Positions 1-7,743 of a stretch of DNA of 56,654 bases are shown piece after piece. Below the pieces are notes generated by a model, which was not told where the DNA came from, made no database searches, and was given only the letters and a program-made list of their open reading frames with translations. How positions within the stretch are numbered: position 1 is the first letter of the stretch; each line of letters starts with the position of its first letter. Origin of the DNA: Fimadaptatus sp050946055 (lineage in GTDB: Bacteria; Bacillota; Clostridia; Christensenellales; Aristaeellaceae); assembly GCA_050946055.1 (NCBI GenBank), contig JBMNUB010000014.1, positions 1-56,654 of the forward strand, given 5' to 3'. The translations under genes were made by a program, and so were the position numbers.

Positions 1-2
1 GC

Positions 3-173
3 CGTGCGGAGGACAAGAATGTGCAAAAGAACATGAACATGCTGCATAAGTCCGCATTGAATGTGATAAAGCGATATCAATCGGATACAGGCACTAAGCG
101 GCCCATGTCTAAGATTATGTTTGATTGTCTGCTTGAGGCTTCTACTATTATGAAGGTCTTGGGGGAAAGTTGA
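3..173 (+). CDS. C-terminal end of a transposase-like protein (cut by the left edge)
   Basis: An open frame enters from the left edge and stops with TGA at 171-173, giving about 56 residues. The tail is basic and contains KNMNMLHKSALNVIKR followed by a short linker and a second amphipathic stretch ending KVLGES. This resembles the C-terminus of ISAs1/H-repeat family DDE transposases, where a conserved 'N..LR..ALN..K' helix is followed by about 30 residues ending near a V/L-L motif. The catalytic DDE residues would lie outside the window, so the assignment rests on the tail alone. No clear terminal inverted repeat follows within the next 80 bases. The surrounding 2.5 kb is more AT-rich than the rest of the window, which fits a mobile or acquired segment. 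Confidence 0.4.
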   Translation, partial: RAEDKNVQKNMNMLHKSALNVIKRYQSDTGTKRPMSKIMFDCLLEASTIMKVLGES

Positions 174-219
174 TTTCCGTGGCGAAAAAGCGTTTCATGT
201 TATTTCTCCTTTCCGTAAG

Positions 220-248
220 TTGAAATGTCCGTCGTGCTATGCTATAAT
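220..248 (+). promoter_or_regulatory. Sigma-A type promoter before a structured RNA candidate
   Basis: TTGAAA (220-225) and TATAAT (243-248) are separated by exactly 17 bases. Transcription should begin near 254-256, which is the first base of the inverted repeat at 255. No convincing coding gene lies downstream on this strand before the oppositely oriented gene that ends at 443. Confidence 0.55.
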
Positions 249-254
249 GAGTAC

Positions 255-317
255 GTCCTTGTTATAAACTATCGGGCAGATAGCGGCCACCTCAGTGGCT
301 CTCGTTATAACAAGGAC
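255..317 (+). ncRNA. Candidate small structured RNA with a three-way junction
   Basis: The segment opens and closes with a perfect 13-bp inverted repeat (GTCCTTGTTATAA at 255-267, its complement at 305-317). Inside are two further hairpins: CTATC/GATAG at 269-283 and GCCAC/GTGGC around CTCA near 285-298. The predicted fold is a closing stem with two short arms. A consensus-like promoter ends six bases upstream, and the closing stem is followed by the T-rich run ATTCTTTTCTTCC, which could act as an intrinsic terminator. The product would be about 70-75 nt. Two weaker hairpins (TTCTGT/ACAGAA near 354-372, CAGCCC/GGGCTG near 395-410) follow. I do not recognise the family. It could instead be a transposon-end structure, as it lies just after a transposase-like tail. 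Confidence 0.35.
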
Positions 318-442
318 ATTCTTTTCTTCCTGCGCATGCGCCTATCTCCTCCTTTCTGTTACGTCACACAGAACGGCGTTTACCGTCCTTATATCAGCCC
401 TTTGGGCTGTTACAACCATTTTCAATTAGTACATCGCAGCGG

Positions 443-865
443 TCAATATGTTATTTGTCCCGAAGTGTCCGATATCCTTTCGGTATCGCCATTTGCCGTC
501 GTAACTGTGCCTGTCAACACTACTTTGTATGTTCCGTGAGTTACGGTCTTGGTCTTTACAAACTCAAGTCTTACCCTTCCGCTTGAAGATTGGCTCCAGC
601 TTGTAACTTTCCGCCATGATGAACCATCTTTCTTATATAATGCAACTACAATTGACACATCACTCGTAGCGTTTTTCAAAGTAACAGTTCCTTTACATGT
701 TGCCGTACCGCCAGAGTCTATATGCAAGTTGGCGTTAACTTGTAGCGCGCTGGAATACTTTGGTATTATCTCCGATTCTTCATACCCCACTGCAAACGCA
801 GTGCAAGGAGCTACCACCAGCATTAACATAGCTACCGCAAGCGTTATCCATCTTCTAAACTTCAC
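443..865 (-). CDS. Small secreted protein of unknown function
   Basis: A 140-residue protein with a clear signal peptide: basic MKFRRW, a hydrophobic core, and an AFA-type cleavage site near residue 25. The mature part of about 115 residues is rich in Ser, Thr and Val in alternating patterns, which suggests an all-beta extracellular domain. I see no catalytic motif. The start is GTG at 865, supported by GGGAGA upstream. A promoter-like element at 891-928 is nearly identical to one before the sigma factor operon at 2441-2480. The protein is therefore probably a target of, or co-regulated with, that sigma/anti-sigma pair. Function is not assignable from sequence. Confidence 0.75.
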   Translation of the reverse strand: MKFRRWITLAVAMLMLVVAPCTAFAVGYEESEIIPKYSSALQVNANLHIDSGGTATCKGTVTLKNATSDVSIVVALYKKDGSSWRKVTSWSQSSSGRVRLEFVKTKTVTHGTYKVVLTGTVTTANGDTERISDTSGQITY

Positions 866-890
866 TCAAACTCTCCCTTATTTTTTCCTC

Positions 891-928
891 TATATATTAG
901 ATGCACGAGAGTTCCAAAATGCAAATGA
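891..928 (-). promoter_or_regulatory. Shared promoter-like element, copy A
   Basis: Read on the minus strand, this holds TCATTTGCAT, a short variable part, then CTCTCGTGCATCTA, matching the copy at 2441-2480 at nearly every position. It fits a core promoter TTGCAT-N17-TCTAAT. The conservation of the spacer is unusual and could be an operator or an alternative-sigma -10 region. It lies about 26 bases before the GTG start at 865. Confidence 0.5.
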
Positions 929-1022
929 AAATCGCCGGTTTTGTGGTTAATTCTACGTAAATTTTCATTTTTTCTCCTTTTCTCCACATACAGGCGCACA
1001 GTTTTACATTTTTGTTCTATGT

Positions 1023-1769
1023 TTACCGCATTACGAGTATATAGCTGGCGGCCATTTGCAGCGCCATATCCCTATCGCCCTGCATGCTTATTACAAGGAA
1101 CCTATTATGCATTACCCATGCCACTGTGACCCATTCATCTTCTTCTATTACCATAGCCTCACTGCCATTTACCGTTGTATAGCTCACCTCTGCATCTTCG
1201 GTGTCGAGACTTGTCCCGGCGCCCGCTCCGCTTTCGGTTATAATAATCACATTTCCATCTTTATCCACATAGTCCGCACTTTCATGTCCAGCGGAATTAA
1301 GCTCAAACCCCTCCGGTATAAACGAAGGATAGAAATAGCCATCCCAAGAGTCCGGGACATCGGCGTACTTGCCTGATTCCACCAGCCGGAAAGAGGTGCG
1401 CTCCTTGTATACTGTCGCTTTCGCTTTCAGCACATCCACCTTCCTGCCCATGTGGAAGCCCGCCATGGCCGAGCCCGCGCTCACCGTTATCAGCACGGCA
1501 ACCAGCGCAATCACCTTGATTACCTTGGCAACAGGTCTTGTGCGCCCATGCGCGCGCCGCCTGTGCCTGTCAGTTTTGCTGAAATTCGCCATATCGCGCC
1601 GCACGCGCGCTCCCAGCTCATCCGCAATATGCTGTGGCAGCGGATTAGCTTCGCTTTCCGCAAGTACTTCCTTCACTTCTTCTTCAAACTCCAGTTGAAA
1701 CGCCAGCCGCAGCTTCAATTCTTCCAGCTCGCGCATTATCTCCTCCGAACTCATATATTCCTTATTCAT
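1023..1769 (-). CDS. Membrane-anchored anti-sigma-like protein with DUF4367-type outer domain
   Basis: About 248 residues. The N-terminal 75 residues are charged and likely cytoplasmic. A single membrane segment follows (VIKVIALVAVLITVSAGSAM), and the C-terminal 140 residues are outside. The outer part, with a YPSFIPEGFEL stretch and a tail about self-consistent strands, resembles DUF4367 domains often found in proteins encoded right after ECF sigma factors. I chose the ATG at 1769 because GGAG inside the end of the sigma gene sits 8 bases upstream; a TTG six bases earlier is also open. It starts 3 bases past the sigma stop, so the two genes are translationally coupled. The inferred role is to hold the sigma factor inactive until an envelope signal. 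Confidence 0.7.
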   Translation of the reverse strand: MNKEYMSSEEIMRELEELKLRLAFQLEFEEEVKEVLAESEANPLPQHIADELGARVRRDMANFSKTDRHRRRAHGRTRPVAKVIKVIALVAVLITVSAGSAMAGFHMGRKVDVLKAKATVYKERTSFRLVESGKYADVPDSWDGYFYPSFIPEGFELNSAGHESADYVDKDGNVIIITESGAGAGTSLDTEDAEVSYTTVNGSEAMVIEEDEWVTVAWVMHNRFLVISMQGDRDMALQMAASYILVMR

Positions 1770-1771
1770 AC

Positions 1772-2308
1772 TCAATACTCCAATTCTTTCAGCTTTTGCT
1801 CTAGCTGTCTGCGCGCCAGTGTCATATAATATCTTACGCTATTCTTGCTTACATTCATAATTGCCGCTATAAACCCATCATCTTTTTCTTGAACGTATTT
1901 GAGTTCCAGAAAGCTCGCAAACCGCTCGTCTATCATGCCTATCGCCTTGCGCAAAAGTTCAATTTCGACATTGTATATTACGAATTCTTCCACGCTTCCA
2001 TGCTCATCTGCCATAATGTCGAGCATGCTTTCATCATCTATCGGCGTGCATTTTGCATTCTCGCTGTTCCGCAGATACATCTTAGCCGTATTGCGCACTA
2101 TCGCAAGCACATAATAAGTCCGCTTGTCCGCATCCACTGCCGCTATCCTTTCGGCCTCCTCCATCATCCTTATGCACGCCGATGATACCACGTCTTGAGC
2201 CGCGCTGTGTTCCTTCACCACCTTCATGGCCATCCTATACATTGGGCCTTTTAGTTCTTCAAATATTCCTTCTACATATTTCCACTTTTCCTTGTTATTC
2301 TCAAACAC
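1772..2308 (-). CDS. ECF-type RNA polymerase sigma factor
   Basis: A 178-residue sigma-70 family protein of ECF size. Region 2 covers about residues 15-95, with helices around MYRMAMKVV and the YYVLAIVRNTAKMYLR segment that normally contacts the -10 element. Region 4 covers about residues 115-175 with a helix-turn-helix around FIAAIMNVSKNSVRYYMTLA. The start is GTG at 2308 with GGAGGGAG just upstream. The next gene encodes a one-pass membrane protein, the typical arrangement for sigma/anti-sigma control. A 130-base leader separates the start from the promoter-like element at 2441-2480, and the same element precedes the secreted protein at 443-865, which suggests autoregulation and a small regulon. 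Confidence 0.88.
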   Translation of the reverse strand: MFENNKEKWKYVEGIFEELKGPMYRMAMKVVKEHSAAQDVVSSACIRMMEEAERIAAVDADKRTYYVLAIVRNTAKMYLRNSENAKCTPIDDESMLDIMADEHGSVEEFVIYNVEIELLRKAIGMIDERFASFLELKYVQEKDDGFIAAIMNVSKNSVRYYMTLARRQLEQKLKELEY

Positions 2309-2440
2309 GCCTTGTCTTCTCCCTCCATACCCTTGTCAAATATCGCCTTTAGCATATATGTTTGAGAGCAGCGCAGTTTACACAATGGCACATGCCACAA
2401 CATGATTATATACCACTCTGTAATAAATCGTAGACATCCC

Positions 2441-2480
2441 TATATATAGATGCACGAGAGGGGCAATATGCAAATGATTT
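2441..2480 (-). promoter_or_regulatory. Shared promoter-like element, copy B
   Basis: Minus-strand TCATTTGCAT ... CTCTCGTGCATCTATATATA matches copy A (891-928) in sequence and spacing. It can be read as TTGCAT-N17-TCTATA. It lies about 130 bases before the sigma factor start. The rest of the gene-free stretch 2309-2640 shows no coding region or clear terminator. Confidence 0.5.
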
Positions 2481-2642
2481 TTGGCACATTTAACCTAAAA
2501 ATAATTTATAGAGATGCAATCTGGCATATCTGTGCGGCATTTCAGGCAAAGGCATGCGCCGCCCATCCCCAAAGACGAGCGGCGCACAAAATCCAACTAT
2601 TCACAACCAGGCAAACCTGTTCGCATAGCGGCGCAGGCGGAC

Positions 2643-3914
2643 TTACATCAGCCCCTTGCCGCACTCCACGCTGTCCGGCACGCGGCCCACGCTTATGTTG
2701 TCCGCGCGGCGGTCGCGCAGCGGCGCTATCGGGTTGGGCGCGGTCTCGAAGCGGTAGTCCTCGCCGAACTGACGTATGTAGTCCTCTATGACGGTGTGGC
2801 TGGTCACCTGACCTATGGCATTGTTGACTATGGACTGATAGCGGAAGAAGTCCACGTCGGGGCGCAGGTCGTTCACGCAGGCGTAGCACTCGCGCGCGGC
2901 GGTGTACTGCACGGAATTGCCCTGCACGGCACGTATGTAATCCACGTTGGACTGAAGGCGCAGCGGCTCGGGGAACTCGCCCTCGCCCACCACCTGACAG
3001 TAGTGCGTGCCTTCGACCTGCTCAAGCAGCTGTGCCGCCGCATGCAGGTGCGCTATCTCCTGCGCGAGCAGGCGCTCCCAGACGGAGCGCAGGGCTGCGT
3101 CGGTCTCGGTCTGCATGCACGAATAGTACAGATAGCACTCTGTGTACTGATGCATCAGCAGCCCCTCCAGCCAGGTGGAGTTGGTGTCCATCAGGCTGCC
3201 GTACTGGGTCACGTGCTGCTCCTCGACCATGCCTATCTCCTGATACAGCCTGCGCCCGCGATCTGTGGGATAGAAGGCGTTTACGTTCATGTAGTAGTTC
3301 ATGGTCTGCTGCTCGGCGGCGGTGATTATGCCCACGCACAGCCGCGTCTGCAGGGCGGCATCCTTGTCGCATATGTGGCGGCGTATTGAGTCCAGCGGAT
3401 GCCGATGGTGTGCTATTGTGGGCCGGCCGGGCATTATCTCGGTATAGCGCCCGACCAGTGTCTCAGCCTTTACGCCCGCATCCATGTCCAGCAGGTCGGC
3501 ATACCGATACAGATGGTCAAAGTCCTCAAGCAGCGCAAAGTCGAGCGCCATCTTGACGTATTCATCCGGCTCATGGCGCGCCAGAAACGCCGTCAGGTCT
3601 ACGGCCAGCTGCTCGTAGCCTATCGTGTGTTCCAGTATGGTCTCGTCCAGGGGCTTTAGCGCGCTTATCAGCTTTTGCTGCTGCTGCTCCAGACGACGCA
3701 ACAAGGCCAGCTGGCGGCGCACATCGTTGTTGTCGCAGTGGCGCGAGAACTGATGCGAGTACCAGTTGGCCTCGAATTCGGTGCCGTTCATGAGTATGAC
3801 GCGCGTGCGCGTGTATGGATCGACCGTATGCTTGTCATAGGGCGCGGGATACAGCTGCTTCCAATCCATTATGCAGCGCTCCAACGGTATCGCCTTTTCC
3901 TTGAATGGGTTCAT
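2643..3914 (-). CDS. Ferritin-like helical protein of unknown function
   Basis: 423 residues, starting at ATG 3914, which has GGAGG 8 bases upstream; the frame is open further but without support. The second half carries two E-x-x-H type helices: EEQH (residues 231-234) followed by V-T-Q-Y, and EIAHLH (286-291). These are the di-iron ligand signatures of the ferritin-like superfamily, and the region between is predicted helical. The N-terminal 150 residues have no recognised motif and include a Gln-rich coil near EQQQQK. The enzyme activity, if any, is unknown; oxidoreductase or metal storage roles are inference from the fold only. It stands alone between the sigma locus and yitT, in the same orientation as both. 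Confidence 0.65.
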   Translation of the reverse strand: MNPFKEKAIPLERCIMDWKQLYPAPYDKHTVDPYTRTRVILMNGTEFEANWYSHQFSRHCDNNDVRRQLALLRRLEQQQQKLISALKPLDETILEHTIGYEQLAVDLTAFLARHEPDEYVKMALDFALLEDFDHLYRYADLLDMDAGVKAETLVGRYTEIMPGRPTIAHHRHPLDSIRRHICDKDAALQTRLCVGIITAAEQQTMNYYMNVNAFYPTDRGRRLYQEIGMVEEQHVTQYGSLMDTNSTWLEGLLMHQYTECYLYYSCMQTETDAALRSVWERLLAQEIAHLHAAAQLLEQVEGTHYCQVVGEGEFPEPLRLQSNVDYIRAVQGNSVQYTAARECYACVNDLRPDVDFFRYQSIVNNAIGQVTSHTVIEDYIRQFGEDYRFETAPNPIAPLRDRRADNISVGRVPDSVECGKGLM

Positions 3915-4052
3915 GTCGCACACCTCCATGGGCTGTTTTTCCCATGATAAGTATACGCAGATGGGCGCAAAGTTATTCCTGCGCCGCAGTACATGCATCC
4001 CTCGCGGTCCCGCCCATGTCAAACGCCGCCCGCCAAGTCATAACGCGCATGG

Positions 4053-4931
4053 CTAGCGGTTCACGCGCGTGAAGTTGCCCAGCGTCTCGTTTACGTCGGA
4101 AACGCAGGCAAATGTGTCGGGATAGTTGCTGATTATGCTGGTAAAGCGGGTTATCTGATGCTTGTTTATGACGCATATGAGCATGGTCTTTTCCGAATGC
4201 GTATAGCCGCCCTCGGCCTTGACTATGGTCACGCTGTGACGCAGCTCGCGTATCAGTTCGTCGGTCACTTCGCGCGGATGAGCGGTTATCATCTCCACCT
4301 TGAGCGCGCGCTGGCCGCCCTTGAGTATGTTGTCGCTGATGTGCGAGGTGAGATAGCTATATATTATGCACAGTATTACCGGCTCTATATTAAAATCGTA
4401 CACGAAATAGGAAAGTATCGCAACGGCTGTGTTCAGCGCGAATATCACTCGCATCATCGAGTACTCAGGACGATGCTTATGCACGAACGCCGCTATGAAA
4501 TCTGTGCCGCCGGTGCTTGCGCCCAGACGTATGGCCGCGCCGTATATCAGGCCGTTTATCGCGCCCGAGGCCACTGGCGCAAGCAGCGTACTGCGGCCAT
4601 CGTTGGTATGGTATATGAACTTGCCCAGATCTATGCGCGTCTGCAATACCAGCAGCGCGCCTGAGAACACCAGCGCAAACAGCAGCGTCTTTACCGCAAA
4701 TCGCTTATCGACGAAAAAGTATGTCAGCAGCGCCAGCGGTATGTTTATCAGCAGCGACATATAGCCCACGCTGAAGTTGAACAGATACTGCACCATGGTG
4801 GCAAGGCCGTTAAGCCCCGCCGGCGCAAAGGCATTGTGCAGTATGAACACCTGATAGTTGAGCGCCATGGCAATAGCCAGCGCAACCAGCGCCACATATT
4901 CCAGCGCAGGCCGCGCCTGTTCCTTGGACAT
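4053..4931 (-). CDS. YitT family membrane protein
   Basis: About 292 residues from ATG 4931, chosen over a GTG 9 bases upstream because GGAGGA is well spaced only for the ATG. The first 200 residues hold five or six hydrophobic segments with the glycine-rich GASTGGTDFIA motif typical of YitT/DUF161 proteins. The last 80 residues form a soluble DUF2179 domain (from about VEMITAHP to the end) with a KAEGGYTHSEKTML stretch. The family is widespread in Firmicutes and its transported substrate is not established. The gene has its own sigma-A promoter at 4962-4990 and is divergent from the MtaA-like gene at 5166. Confidence 0.88.
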   Translation of the reverse strand: MSKEQARPALEYVALVALAIAMALNYQVFILHNAFAPAGLNGLATMVQYLFNFSVGYMSLLINIPLALLTYFFVDKRFAVKTLLFALVFSGALLVLQTRIDLGKFIYHTNDGRSTLLAPVASGAINGLIYGAAIRLGASTGGTDFIAAFVHKHRPEYSMMRVIFALNTAVAILSYFVYDFNIEPVILCIIYSYLTSHISDNILKGGQRALKVEMITAHPREVTDELIRELRHSVTIVKAEGGYTHSEKTMLICVINKHQITRFTSIISNYPDTFACVSDVNETLGNFTRVNR

Positions 4932-4961
4932 TTGACTCACTCCTCCCCCGTATTCAAATAC

Positions 4962-4990
4962 ATTATACCACGAAAATTGACGGTGGTAAA
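4962..4990 (-). promoter_or_regulatory. Promoter of the yitT-like gene
   Basis: On the minus strand TTTACC (4990-4985) and TATAAT (4967-4962) are 17 bases apart. It is 31 bases upstream of the chosen start and faces away from the promoter at 5088-5116. Confidence 0.6.
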
Positions 4991-5087
4991 TTCATTTTGC
5001 CATATTGTGACGGAAAAACATCGTTTTGCAATTCATGGCGCGAAGTCCAACACAAAGATAGTACATATTTCGCGTAATTTACTATCG

Positions 5088-5116
5088 TTGACGCGATGTA
5101 ATATGAAGCGTATACT
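5088..5116 (+). promoter_or_regulatory. Promoter of the MtaA-like gene
   Basis: TTGACG (5088-5093) and TATACT (5111-5116) with a 17-base spacer, a close match to the sigma-A consensus. The start codon at 5166 lies about 44 bases after the expected transcription start. Confidence 0.7.
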
Positions 5117-5165
5117 TTAAGCATAGCGCCGCTCAAGCGGCATATGCTCAGGAGGCGAATCAAAA

Positions 5166-6170
5166 ATGAATTCCAAGCAACGTCTGGACGCCTATACATC
5201 TGGCAAACCGGTTGACCGCAGACCTAACCTCACCATAGTGGGAAGCGTGGTCACTCAATACGGCGGCATGGGCGTGGATACATACTGTCAGAACTATCGC
5301 AAGATGGCGGAAAGCGCGCGCATGGCTGCGCACGACCTCGAGTTGGACTACATACAGATAGCGTCCGACCTGGCGCGCGAGGCGGAAGGCTACGGCTCCG
5401 AGCTGGAGTTCTATCCCGACAAGCTGCCCACGGTCAGGCGCTATGCGCTGTCCGACATAGCTCAGGCGCGCGGCATAAAGCCGCTCAGGACGCGCGACAT
5501 ACCGCGCCTGCTGGACATGGTTAAGGCCACGCGCGCCGCGCTGGAGGACGAGGACATATACCCCATGACGCTGGCGGTAGGACCTATGACCGTGGCGGGC
5601 AACATGCGCGGCGTGGAGGATTTGCTGGTGGACGCATACGACGACCCCGAATCCGTCGAGGCGCTGCTAAACACCGTCACCTCTACCACGCTGGACTACA
5701 TAGACGAGCTGGCGCGCGTGGGTGCGCGCTATATGTACGTGGCCGATCCCGTGGCCTCGCTGGTCGCGCCCGCCATGTACGAGGAAATGGTGCTGCCGCT
5801 GCACAAGAGGATATTTGCGCACATGGAGCTGATGGGCATACGCGGCAGGCTGCACATGTGCGGCAACACGCTGCGCATACTGCCCTATTCGCGCGACTGC
5901 GGCGCACGCATAGTGGACATCGATCACGCGGTGGACATGGACGCGGCGCTGAACGCAGCCGATGGACATTGCATAATAAACGGCAACATCGACCCGGTTG
6001 CCGACGTTTATTCCTGCGATGCCATTCACACATACGAGGCGATACTGAACTGCGCGCGTCAGGCAGACGGCCGCAGAGCCATGTTCATGCCCGGCTGCGA
6101 GCTGCCCACCGGCACGGCACTGGACAACGTGCGCGCCATAGCGCGGGCACTGCGCGAGATAGGCGGCTGA
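5166..6170 (+). CDS. MtaA/CmuA-type UroD-family methyltransferase
   Basis: 334 residues of the uroporphyrinogen decarboxylase fold. The zinc-site pattern of MtaA-type corrinoid:thiol methyltransferases is present: HMCGN near residue 225 and a later cysteine in PGCELP near residue 310. This favours a methylcobamide-dependent methyl-transfer role over heme synthesis, for which the usual arginine-rich N-terminal pocket is not seen. No corrinoid protein or MtaB/MtbB partner lies nearby, so the methyl donor is unknown. AGGAGG precedes the ATG, and the gene has its own promoter (5088-5116) and a strong terminator at 6317-6368. Isoleucine is coded ATA 17 times, ATC twice and ATT once, an extreme preference for such GC-rich DNA. 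Confidence 0.82.
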   Translation: MNSKQRLDAYTSGKPVDRRPNLTIVGSVVTQYGGMGVDTYCQNYRKMAESARMAAHDLELDYIQIASDLAREAEGYGSELEFYPDKLPTVRRYALSDIAQARGIKPLRTRDIPRLLDMVKATRAALEDEDIYPMTLAVGPMTVAGNMRGVEDLLVDAYDDPESVEALLNTVTSTTLDYIDELARVGARYMYVADPVASLVAPAMYEEMVLPLHKRIFAHMELMGIRGRLHMCGNTLRILPYSRDCGARIVDIDHAVDMDAALNAADGHCIINGNIDPVADVYSCDAIHTYEAILNCARQADGRRAMFMPGCELPTGTALDNVRAIARALREIGG

Positions 6171-6316
6171 CGCTGCTGGCACACATGGCCTGTGCAGCGG
6201 CGACATTTGTGTCAGGCATATGCGCAGCGCACGCTCCTACGCACATACGCATATGCGTTTGTCGAAATCGCTTCCTATTTATATAAGCCATTATTCAACG
6301 ACACGGCCATGAACAG

Positions 6317-6368
6317 ATAGCCCGCTCCCGCCTCTGAACTGTATCCGTCAGAAGCGGAAGCGGGCTAT
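6317..6368. terminator. Bidirectional terminator-like hairpin
   Basis: Two 21-base arms (6317-6337 and 6348-6368) pair with only two G-U type mismatches around a 10-base loop, followed by TTT on the plus strand. It can end the gene at 5166-6170 and the convergent gene at 6565-7566. The remainder of 6171-6564 contains only low-complexity CGCA-rich sequence with no gene I can support. Confidence 0.6.
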
Positions 6369-6564
6369 TTCCATGCATGCACAGCATCACCTTGCGCGCC
6401 CGCGTGCAATGCACCGCCATTCCAGCAGCGCGCACTGGCATGCGCATGCGCGGCTTTTCGCACTCTTGCATGCTCAAACGGTGCGCATACTCAGCGGTCT
6501 TGCATGGCATCGCAGGCATTGCGGCTTTTCTGCGCAAGCGGTGCGTCCTCGCATGCCATGCGCC

Positions 6565-7566
6565 TCAGCAATGCGCCTTCTCAGCGTATTCGCGCAGCAG
6601 GCGCAGATATATGCGATAGTTGTCCAGCGTAACGCCCGGCGGCGTCTGGTGATCGACCGAGGGCAGGAAGCCGCCCTGACGCATTACCGGCATGAGCCGC
6701 TCGAATTCGGCGCGCATGGCCGCCTCGCCGCGCGGCATGGTCATCTTGTCGAAGTGACCTATGAACAGCGTGCGCGGATGCTCGCGGCGAAGCTGCTCAA
6801 GGTCCACGCCCGCCTGCCGCTCCAGCGGAAGTATGCCCTCTATGCCGGCGCGCTCAAACCACGGCAGCGCGCGGGTGATGTCGCCGTCCGAGTCTATGAA
6901 CACGCGGATGCCGCGGCGCTTTAGTTCAGGCACCACAATGTCATAGTACGGCAGCATAAACTCGTTAAACATTTCCTCGGACAGCATCGGGCCGTTGTTG
7001 TAGCTCATGTCCTCGGCTATGGTCATGAAGTCGGGCGTCAGCACGCTGCACACCGCGTCTATAACGCGCAGGCTGAACTCGGCTATGTCGCGGTTGATGC
7101 GGTGCAGCAGCCCGGGCTTATCGTAAAACGCATACAGATGCGGCTCTATGCCCAGCAGCTGCCTCGCGCCCCAGAAGAACCCGTCCAGCGTCAGCCACGT
7201 TATCGCCTCGCCGCTTTCATATCGCGGCAGAAAGCGCCTGAACGCACTCAGGTCTATGTCGCGCGGGTACAGCGTGGGCAATATGCGCTCGTAGTCCTCC
7301 TCCGAGCTTATCACCGGCGCGCCATGTCCGGCGGGCTTGGGCGTAAGATCGGTCAGCATCCTTATCCAGCACTGCTGATGCAAGTCCAGACCAAACTGCC
7401 GCTGGAGCGCTTCGCCCTCGCTCATGCCCGCGCACGGCTCTATCTCCAGCCCCTGCTGTTTCCACGCAGCTATGGTCTTGTCCCACCATGTCGCCCACTC
7501 TATCATCAGCAGCCTATCCACCGGCTCGAAGTTCATTATGCGGCGAAAGCGTTCTCGATTTGTCAT
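6565..7566 (-). CDS. UroD-family protein lacking the MtaA zinc motif
   Basis: 333 residues from ATG 7566 (GGGAGG 7 bases upstream). The fold family is shown by the N-terminal MTNRERFRRIMNFEPVDRLL and the C-terminal DHQTPPGVTLDNYR with an LLREY ending, both typical of uroporphyrinogen-decarboxylase-like proteins in gut Firmicutes. Where MtaA-type enzymes have H-x-C-G-N this protein has FIDSDGD, and the late cysteine is replaced by SVDHQTPPG, so it should not bind zinc in the same way. It is neither a convincing HemE nor a convincing MtaA. Its substrate is unknown. It is convergent with the zinc-motif paralogue at 5166-6170. Upstream lies the 52-bp repeat array. Confidence 0.75.
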   Translation of the reverse strand: MTNRERFRRIMNFEPVDRLLMIEWATWWDKTIAAWKQQGLEIEPCAGMSEGEALQRQFGLDLHQQCWIRMLTDLTPKPAGHGAPVISSEEDYERILPTLYPRDIDLSAFRRFLPRYESGEAITWLTLDGFFWGARQLLGIEPHLYAFYDKPGLLHRINRDIAEFSLRVIDAVCSVLTPDFMTIAEDMSYNNGPMLSEEMFNEFMLPYYDIVVPELKRRGIRVFIDSDGDITRALPWFERAGIEGILPLERQAGVDLEQLRREHPRTLFIGHFDKMTMPRGEAAMRAEFERLMPVMRQGGFLPSVDHQTPPGVTLDNYRIYLRLLREYAEKAHC

Positions 7567-7743
7567 ATCGCACCTCCCGGTCGCAGTTGTTTGCCACTTG
7601 AATGTCCAATATATTATTATGCCAATCAAATTTGCCTTTAAGCATCGCTATACATCAGCGCATTCACGCGGTGCCGCGCGATGTGCAATGGCGCGCGGCG
7701 TTTTGCGCCAGCATTGCCTTGGCAAAAGCTTGTCCTTGTTCAG

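Noticed and set aside
6373..6924. 183-residue plus-strand open frame
   Set aside because: Shadow of the UroD-like gene plus GC-rich intergenic DNA, with non-protein-like composition.
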